DNA of 64,000 nt from Cyclaneusma minus (lineage: Eukaryota; Ascomycota; Leotiomycetes; Marthamycetales; Marthamycetaceae), in contig JAKZHN010000042.1 of NCBI GenBank assembly GCA_037179335.1, positions 62,001 through 126,000 on the forward strand, written 5' to 3'. Positions 57,461 through 64,000 of the stretch are shown here, piece after piece (positions within the stretch are counted from its first letter, which is position 1; each line of letters begins with the position of its first letter). Made by a program: the position numbers and the translations under genes. Under the pieces are notes generated by a model. That model ran no database searches. It was not told the origin of the DNA and saw only the letters and a list, made by a program, of their open reading frames with translations.

Positions 57461-58131
57461 TTAAACCTCGGTCGTAACTCTTGCCTTTGCGTTCGTAACC
57501 TTGACACCCAACTCCTTCGCGCGTGCAACAATCTCGACTCTCTTTCGCGATGAAACGGCGTGTGAAATCCTGTGTTTGTGTCAGTTCGCGTCCTTCGGGG
57601 AAGATTCGGGCAGGCGTACTCAGCGGCGAAGGTCTTGTTGTGCATGAGGAGGAGGTCAACGTCGCGGGTGTTGTTGACGAGGAAAGCCTTGTGGCCGGAG
57701 GGCATCATGTGGCGGGTCTTCTTGTTGGAGCCGAATCCGATCTGCATCATGCCTTGTCAGCGCCTGTTTGTTGTGCTTGGTTCGCGATGCTGCTCAATTC
57801 TTCCGTATTTATTGGATCGTCGCACGTACCGAAGGCATGACCATCTGGCCCTTGAAGCGTCGGCGGACACGGTTGTCAATACCCTTGGGCTTCCTCCAGC
57901 TGGGGTCGACACATTTGTAGGTGTCGCTCTGGTGGCGGTGGAAGCGCTTGGTGCCTGCATTTCAACATGTCAACATCCGTCCTTCGTCGAATCCCAGCTC
58001 CAACGGCGTCGAATGGCCTCTCCTCCGCAGACCAGCTGGCGCAATGGTGAAGATGTCGACTTCGTGGCAGGGTTCGGCGGGAACAACGTACGCTTCTTCA
58101 CGATCGGAACGTGCTTCTTGGCGGAAACCAT
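57461..58131 (-). CDS. rpl32: 60S ribosomal protein eL32
   Basis: Four exons on the minus strand give 131 aa: 58131-58092, 57954-57830, 57741-57620, 57569-57461. Donors are GTACGT, GTACGT and GTACGC, and all phases match. The product starts MVSAKKHVPIVKKRTKRFHR and contains HQSDTYKCVDPSWRKPKGID, NRVRRRFKGQMVMPSIGFGS, NKKTRHMMPSGHKAFLVNNT, and ends KELGVKVTNAKARVTTEV, which is the eL32 signature from start to end. It is a structural protein of the large ribosomal subunit. All three introns use GTACG donors. The gene is divergent from LYS1 with about 600 bp between start codons. Confidence 0.96.
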
Positions 58132-58733
58132 CTGCGCAGAAGTCAGTATCAAGTCTGAGCGCGCCTGCAGCAGTATGGGCGTGCTCGTCGTACCTTGTCG
58201 TCGGTGTTGGCGGTGGATGGTTTGGTGTCGTGTCGCTGGGCGTCTCAATCGGATGGGGGAGGGAGGGTTAAGATTGATTTTGCTATGTGCGCTCGGAACT
58301 CGCTTAGAATTGACGCTAGCGCCACAGCTTGGCCGTGCACCGCCACAGCAAGGTGGCTCACCAGCCTGAGTGTGGAAACATTCCTTGTACAAGTACTATT
58401 GAGTATTTGACTCCTTTTTCAGTAACTTAAATTCTCCCGAATAATTAGAATATGTTTTAGTCGGTAGGAATATACTCGATAATGAGGACAGGCTGCGACA
58501 ATCGAAGACGAAAGTGCAGGCTGGTTGCACAAGAATTTCCAGCAACGCCGACTCCGTGGTTGAGTCCGCCATCTTTTCAATTGGCACTAAGCTTCCAGAT
58601 GAGTCTCCGACTCACCGGCCAGCTGTTCTGCCCCGTGCATAAATTTGTCTGGAAGACCCCAAGGTACAGTGGTCTGCAAGTCCTGAGAATCCTGCCTTTT
58701 ACTCAATCCTTCGTCTTCAACACAGTTCTCGAC
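58132..58733. promoter_or_regulatory. Divergent promoter region eL32 / LYS1 with repeat units
   Basis: 602 bases between opposite start codons. From about 58390 to 58490 it contains four or five diverged units of the dispersed palindromic family (TCAGTAACTTA, CCCGAATAATTAG, CTCGATAATGAGG with AATATG/AATATA linkers). Another array therefore sits in a shared promoter, as between eL34 and PRP8. Confidence 0.55.
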
Positions 58734-60318
58734 ATGTCTCTGAACCTTCATCTCCGCTCAGAGTGTAAGATTTTCCAAATTTGAAGCTTTTGTACCAAGA
58801 CACTGTCACTGACATCTTCTACATGTAGTGGGCAAAGAGCTTGAACACAGGTAAGCTAGCACGACAAACGCCTTCTGGGTCCATGGAAGCCTTCTAGAGC
58901 GCCCTGCTCCGTGGCTGGCAATTGAGACTGCATCTCGAATTGAATTTATGTGTTGAAATACCAGATGTTAACCTTCGAGACAGATCCGCTCTGACCCCTA
59001 CTACCGCCAAGGCTCTTGTTGATGCCGGATACAAGGTCAACGTTGAGCGCAGTCCTCAGAGAATCTTCGACGATGAGGAGTACGAGAAGGTCGGAGCTAC
59101 CTTGGTGCCCGAGAACACATGGCGTGATGCCCCCGAAGACACCATCATTGTTGGTCTGAAGGAGCTTCCAGTCGAGACTTGTTAGTTGACTGATGACTCA
59201 TATCATGTGGTTCGAAAGCTGATGTTAAGAAGTCCCTCTGAAGCACACCCACGTCCAATTTGCCCACTGCTACAAGCAGCAGGGTGGATGGGAGAAGGTT
59301 CTTGGAAGGTTTGCCAGAGGAAACGGAGTTCTTCTGGACCTCGAGTTCTTGACCTTGGAGAATGGACGCAGAGTGGCGGTACGTATCCTCAAGAGAGATA
59401 CTCTGTTTGCGTGACGGCTATACTGACACCCGATCACAGGCTTTCGGCTACCACGCCGGATTTGCAGGGTATGCCTACCCTCATCTTTGAGATATGACCT
59501 GCTAATGATATCTGTCAACAGTGCAGCTTTGGCCATTCAGAACTGGTAAGTTTTGTCATTTCCACCAATCTATATGATAATGGGACTGACATGATTACAG
59601 GGCCTGGCAACTCACCCACAGGGACGAGCCATTCCCATCTGTGGAATCGTATCCCAACGAGGATGCTTTGATTGTCGACATCAAGAAGGCAGTCGCAGAA
59701 GGCACCGCTAAGACCGGCAAGGCTCCCCGAGTCCTTGTCATTGGAGCACTGGGACGCTGCGGTGGAGGAGCCGTCGACCTCTGCCTCAAGGCCGGCATCC
59801 CCACCGAGAGTGTCCTGAAGTGGGATATGGCTGAGACTGGTAGAGTCCCCCTTCCCCCACCTTATAGAAACACTCACCAACACAACCCCCCAGCCAAAGG
59901 CGGTCCCTTCCCCGAGATCGTCGAGAGCGACATCTTCATCAACTGCATCTACCTCAGCTCCAAGATCCCCAACTTCGTGGACATACAATCCCTCGCCGTC
60001 CCCAACCGCAAGCTCTCCGTCGTCTGCGATGTCTCCGCCGACACCACCAACCCAAACAACCCCATCCCCATCTACACCGTAGCAACGACCTTCACCAAGC
60101 CCACTGTTCCGGTCGAAGTCGAGGGCGAGCCCAAGCTCAGCGTCATCAGCATTGACCACCTGCCCAGTCTGCTGCCCAGAGAAGCCAGCGAGGCGTTCAG
60201 CAACGACTTGCTGCCGTACTTGTTGAAGCTCAAGGACTGGAGGAACGAGCCTGTTTGGGCTAGAGCGGAGAAGCTGATGCGGGAGAAGATTGCTACGCTG
60301 CCCAAGAGCGAGTTGTAA
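58734..60318 (+). CDS. lys1: Saccharopine dehydrogenase (NAD+, L-lysine-forming)
   Basis: Eight exons give 370 aa: 58734-58764, 58829-58850, 58984-59180, 59233-59378, 59440-59468, 59522-59545, 59601-59839, 59894-60318. All junctions keep frame. The enzyme performs the last step of the fungal alpha-aminoadipate lysine pathway, splitting saccharopine into lysine and 2-oxoglutarate. Signature segments: KELEHRSALTPTTAKALVDA, VGLKELPVET with the catalytic Lys, VQFAHCYKQQGGWEKVLGRF with the catalytic His, AAFGYHAGFAGAALAIQNWA, the nucleotide-binding VLVIGALGRCGGGAVDL, and DIFINCIYLSSKIPNF. Length matches yeast Lys1 (373 aa). The gene is intron-dense, with internal exons of 22, 29 and 24 nt. The C-terminus does not end in a clear peroxisomal SKL-type signal (it ends KSEL). 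Confidence 0.95.
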
Positions 60319-60816
60319 TCATCTTTAGAATTTAGCAGTATTCCAAGTCACTGGGAATACTCGAAATAATTCGAAGTACCTCACTCCAGGAGTCCAGAGT
60401 CCAAGGAGTTAAGTTATGGTGAATGATTCATATGAACGATCCGGTGATAAGGAAAAATCACAATCCTGGTGTTCACGCAATCAAGCCCATGTCGAATGAT
60501 AGAATTAATCCAAGGGACCAGGCATATGCAGTGTTCCAAGTAGCTGGGAACAATCAATCCCATTCATTCTTTCATCGAAGTCAATCCGAGTGCCCCGGAC
60601 ATACCCCGCGATTGGCAGGTCTCACCCCGCATAGCATAACGTCACAATACATGTGGGATTGATTCATTGAACCTTCAGGGATCTGCTGATTTCACATGAG
60701 AAAGCTATCGATGTCAACCTCTGAGCTTTCCTTCCTAGTCTCTCCATCGCACTTCCAATCACTCATCCGTAATTCTGCTCAAGGAGTGATTCAATTCTAT
60801 CTGAATCTCTCCCAAA
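60319..60816. other. LYS1 / DAK intergenic region with repeat units
   Basis: About 500 bases. Near 60330-60380 there are two or three units of the dispersed family (TTCCAAGTCACTGGGAATAC, then TCGAAATAATTCGAAG), and near 60533 an isolated one (TTCCAAGTAGCTGGGAA). The right end is the promoter and 5' UTR of the kinase gene. Confidence 0.5.
60330..60380 (+). repeat. Short array of the dispersed palindromic unit
   Basis: TTCCAAGTCACTGGGAATAC followed directly by TCGAAATAATTCGAAGTA. The first core is one of the cleanest palindromes of the family. A single further unit is at about 60533-60549. Confidence 0.7.
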
Positions 60817-62646
60817 ATGTCTGCCAAACACTTCGTCAACGACCCCACCCACCTCGTGAACAGCGCCCTTCACGCCCTCACTCTCACCAATCCCTCCCTC
60901 GCCCTCGATGTCGACAACAAAATCCTCTACCGCCGCCCCGGCCACCGCCCCCAAGTCTCCATCATCTCCGGCGGCGGCAGCGGCCACGAGCCCTCCTTCG
61001 GCGGCTTCGTCGGCGACGGCCTGCTCTCCGCCGCAGTAGCTGGCACCATCTTCGCTTCTCCGTCTGCTGAGCAGATCCGCAAATGCATCACCTCTCGCGT
61101 CGACAACTCGTATGGCGTGTTGGTGACCGTCATGAACTATACCGGCGATGTGCTGAACTTTGGCATGGCGGTTGAGAAAGCGAAGGCCGCGGGGATCAAG
61201 GTTGAGATGGTTGTCGTGGGCGATGATGTGGGCGTGGGACGGACCGCTGCGGGGAAGGTGGGGAGGCGAGGTATTGCGGGAACGGTGCTGGTGCATAAGA
61301 TTTCGGGGGCCTTGGCGGCTCAAGGGGCCAGCTTGAAGAATGTTGCGGAGCTAGCTAATTTGGTGGCAAGCAACATTGTTAGCGTGGGTGCCAGTCTGGA
61401 TCATGTGCATGTTCCGGGACGAGCACCGCCTGACCCCGACAGTGATGAGGTGTTGAAGGATAAGGAGGTCGAGATTGGCATGGGCATTCACAATGAGCCC
61501 GGAAGCTCGAGGGGCGTGGTGGAGCTGAAGCAATTGGTGGAGAGGATGTTGCAGCAGCTCTTAGATGAAAAGGACAAGGACAGGGCGTTTCTCAAGGTCA
61601 ACTCCAATGAGGTTGTGCTGCTGGTCAACAACTTGGGCGGAGTCAGTCCGCTGGAGATGGGCGGTATCACGGCTGAAGTTGTCACACAGCTGCAGAAAAG
61701 CTACAACATCAAGCCAGTGAGGATCTTATCCGGAACATACATGACCAGCTTGAACGGCCTGGGCTTCAGCATCTCCCTGTTGAACGTGGTTAACACGAAC
61801 TTGGGCGGCCCAAGCATGTTGCAACTCCTCGATGCCCCTTGCGAGGCAGTGGGCTGGGCCGCACCGATCCGAAAGGAGACATGGGAGGCCAAGTCAACTC
61901 GAGTCCGAGACGACTCAGCTAATAGCTCCGGAGAGATCAAGCCCAGTGGTCTGAAGACAGACCCAGAAACGATCAAAGTAGCTTTGACAAGGGGACTTGA
62001 GCGTGTTATTGCAGCTGAGCCCGAAGTCACTAAGTTTGATACCGTCGTAGGAGACGGTGATTGTGGTATTGGACTCAGGCGTGGTGCTGAATGTGAGTGT
62101 CACTCTGACTGCAAGGAAACCCTACTTCCGTACTAACGAAAGACCTCAGCCATCCTCAAGTCACTCTCCAAGACCGCTCTCTCAGGAGACGCAGTGATTG
62201 ACACCTACAAGATCACACAGATCGTCGAGAACACTATGGACGGGACGTCAGGAGCCCTATATGCAATCTACTTGAACGCACTTGTGCACGCACTTGGAGA
62301 ACAGGCTAGCGCCGGAGAGGCAACACCGAAAGTATGGGGGAAAGCTCTTCAGCAAGCGTCGGAGGCTCTGGGACACTACACTCCTGCAAAGCCAGGCGAC
62401 CGAACCCTAGTGGATGCACTTCATCCGTTTGTCGAGACACTTGCCAGCACAGGAGACGTCAAGAAAGCCGCCGAAGCCTCCAAGAAAGGAGCCGACAAGA
62501 CCAAGGGCATGAAGGCCAGCTTGGGGCGCACCGTGTACATCGGAGGCACCGGCTATGAGCAAGTTCCCGACCCAGGAGCCTGGGGATTGAGCGAGTTCTT
62601 CCTTGGAATTGCGGGGATCGAAGACACGGACTATGAAATGGTATAG
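60817..62646 (+). CDS. dak1: Dihydroxyacetone (glycerone) kinase, ATP-dependent
   Basis: Two exons, 60817-62092 and 62150-62646, give 590 aa, normal for fungal Dak. The intron has GTGAGT, a TACTAAC branch site and CTCAG. The N-terminal DhaK-like domain (about 15-345) has SIISGGGSGHEPSFGGFVGD and SLDHVHVPGR, whose His is the expected covalent dihydroxyacetone-binding residue, and VLLVNNLGGVSPLEMGG. The C-terminal DhaL-like domain (about 385-585) has VVGDGDCGIGLRRGAE, the Mg-ATP-binding Asp cluster, followed by TMDGTSGALYAIYLNALV and SLGRTVYIGGTGYEQVPDPG. The enzyme phosphorylates dihydroxyacetone to DHAP, giving detoxification and glycerol use. Its stop codon is 181 bases from that of the convergent SmD2 gene. 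Confidence 0.95.
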
Positions 62647-62827
62647 ACTCATGATACGAACCGGGAGAATGGGGTCAGAGAAAATTGGAAGCAGTAAAAT
62701 TTGGTTCTGCGCGACTTTTTGTAACGCCTTGATGCCAACCTATGTAGCATACCACAATGACCAATTCGTCCCGTTTGACAAGCCTAGAACCATCCGCATG
62801 AAAGTGCCCCATGTCCGCATAACGAGC

Positions 62828-63386
62828 TCAGCTGAGCAGCACAAGAATGACCGAATCGCCTCTCAGAAACCTATTGAATAACACACATATTAGCGAAACT
62901 CCTCGAAGGCGTTCCCCGTCATCGCGACGTCAATTTGAAGGCAAACTCACATCTTGCTAATGAAACGGTCCTTGTTGACCGGTCTCCCCTTCTTCCCCGA
63001 GCTGTTTCGTGGCGTCTCGGTCCACATCTCCTTCACGTTCTCCAGCACCATGTTGCAATGTCGGTCGAAGGCCTTGACACGCGCAAGGAGCTTGCGGTTG
63101 TTGCGGCAGGAGATCAGGACTTGGGTGTGCGAGCGGACGGCCGTCTGGAGGATGGAGAGGGGGCCGGAGGTGAACTCATGTTCTTCGAGTTGGGCGATTT
63201 CGTACTCGCTGGAAGAAGAGCGTTAGCTAATTCGATGTTCTCTAGATATTTGGGCGCGGATAAAGGACATACGTGAGTTCGTTGCGCGGCTTTGCGAGCA
63301 GTTCTCTGTAACACAGTCAGTCGCATTCCCCAAGCGCATCACACATTTCTCTTTCCATCGACGTACTGGATCTTTGCGTCAGCCAT
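62828..63386 (-). CDS. smd2: Small nuclear ribonucleoprotein Sm D2
   Basis: Four exons on the minus strand give 117 aa: 63386-63367, 63305-63273, 63208-62951, 62870-62828. Donors are GTACGT, GTATGT and GTGAGT, and phases match throughout. The product runs MADAKIQELLAKPRNELTYE, EEHEFTSGPLSILQTAVRSH, TQVLISCRNNRKLLARVKAF (Sm1), DRHCNMVLENVKEMWTETPR, and FISKMFLRGDSVILVLLS (Sm2), a clear full-length SmD2. The protein is one of seven forming the Sm ring on U1, U2, U4 and U5 snRNAs. The first two exons are very short (20 and 33 nt). Confidence 0.96.
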
Positions 63387-63750
63387 CTTGTCGTGATTCT
63401 GCTGGGCTGCTCTCTCCAGCTCGCGCATCAAGATTGAAATGCGTGCAGTCACAATCGCGAATGCGAGCGGCCCAAAGCAGCCTAGCGCCTAAGCTTCCCG
63501 AGACCGAAACCGAGGTTAAGCTTTCCTCCCGGCTTTCCAAAAGTTCCAAAAGCTCGAATCGGCATTTGCAGACGACCTTCTCCGCATTGCCTAGGCCCAT
63601 TCTCGCGCATTTCGATGACCTCGGTCACTTTGTAGTGCCCCCTTTCTTTCTTTCTTCTATTTGGTGCGAGGGGTTCAGTCAAGCTTCATGTTTGCGAGGT
63701 CGTTTTGCGGCAGAGCAGGGACGGCTGTAAGCTGTAGCCGCCGAGTCGCC
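63387..63750. promoter_or_regulatory. Divergent promoter region SmD2 / hydrolase gene
   Basis: 364 bases between opposite start codons. The region is pyrimidine-rich near 63630-63665 (CTTTCTTTCTTTCTTCT). Both promoters must be here; no specific element is claimed. Confidence 0.55.
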
Positions 63751-64000
63751 ATGCCTCTGCGAGCTAAGATCCAGAATCCTGCTTTTACACAGCGGGCAAC
63801 TGTGGGTTATGCTCCTTGATCGCTCAATTGTATGCTATCTTGACTAACACGGGGGTTCAGATGACATATGCCGCCGAAGTTATAAAAGAACTCCCCGAAG
63901 ACGAACCAGAAGATGTGCTCTTCAACACCATATACGGCGTCCGGACGATCGAGCTCAACCGGCCGAAAAAGCTACATTCCCTCAATGGATCCATGATCCG
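63751..64000 (+). CDS. Probable 3-hydroxyisobutyryl-CoA hydrolase, 5' part only
   Basis: Truncated by the window end. Exon 1 (63751-63801) encodes MPLRAKIQNPAFTQRAT, a basic presequence-like start. The intron 63802-63860 has a GTGGGT donor, a CTAAC branch site and TTCAG acceptor. Exon 2 from 63861 encodes MTYAAEVIKELPEDEPEDVL then FNTIYGVRTIELNRPKKLHS and LNGSMIR. The segment VRTIELNRPKKLHSLNGSM is the start of the enoyl-CoA hydratase/isomerase fold as found in fungal Ehd3-type 3-hydroxyisobutyryl-CoA hydrolases, mitochondrial enzymes of valine catabolism. Translation could instead start at the ATG of exon 2. Catalytic residues lie beyond the window, so the subfamily call is provisional. Confidence 0.7.

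Overview
This window is nuclear DNA from a filamentous ascomycete. The genes have short spliceosomal introns (about 45-60 nt, GTRNGY donors, CTAAC-type branch sites, YAG acceptors). The conserved proteins are fungal in type, and gene-rich DNA with normal base composition is broken by two extremely AT-rich blocks whose decay looks like repeat-induced point mutation (RIP, C-to-T and G-to-A). Gene style and repeat landscape suggest Dothideomycetes (Mycosphaerellales-like), but that placement is an inference.

Layout. 1.3-3.1 kb: Pub1/TIA-1 type three-RRM protein. 4.0-6.9 kb: PIF1 helicase. 7.4-11.4 kb: decayed repeat block with two oppositely oriented copies of a TIR element family. 13.1-13.6 kb: small hypothetical ORF. 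14.0-14.7 kb: ribosomal protein eL34 (minus), divergent from PRP8 (15.4-22.9 kb). About 25.3-26.4 kb: Myb/SANT protein. 26.5-32 kb: no credible gene. 32.0-33.7 kb: homeodomain plus C2H2 transcription factor (minus). 34.3-43.1 kb: an 8.6 kb, almost G+C-free block bounded by a split direct repeat. 44.9-46.0 kb: RING protein with SUMO-interacting motifs (minus). 46.9-48.5 kb: PRP19 (minus), divergent from an OHCU decarboxylase (49.0-49.7 kb). 49.7-50.5 kb: basic hypothetical protein (minus). 52.1-54.5 kb: coiled-coil nuclear-type protein (minus). 57.5-58.1 kb: ribosomal protein eL32 (minus), divergent from LYS1 saccharopine dehydrogenase (58.7-60.3 kb). 60.8-62.6 kb: dihydroxyacetone kinase. 62.8-63.4 kb: SmD2 (minus), divergent from the 5' end of a probable 3-hydroxyisobutyryl-CoA hydrolase that runs off the window.

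The genes do not form one pathway. Several act in RNA processing and translation (Pub1, Prp8, Prp19, SmD2, eL34, eL32), but they are separate housekeeping loci and not an operon or cluster.

The most unusual signals are non-coding. (1) A dispersed family of short tandem arrays built from a degenerate unit of about 19-20 nt, with a palindromic core near CCAAGTAATTTGG, occurs at seven or more places, including the large PRP8 intron and several intergenic regions. (2) A 200-bp direct repeat flanks the 8.6 kb AT block. Its left copy is intact only on the outer half and its right copy only on the complementary outer half, as if a circle carrying the same sequence had integrated. (3) A TIR transposon family is present as a short and a long copy. 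(4) Two oddities affect protein genes: a non-canonical GC-AG intron in PRP19, and an in-frame TAG in the Myb gene followed by 44 further open codons.

Exon boundaries below were worked out by eye from splice signals and reading-frame continuity, without transcript data.
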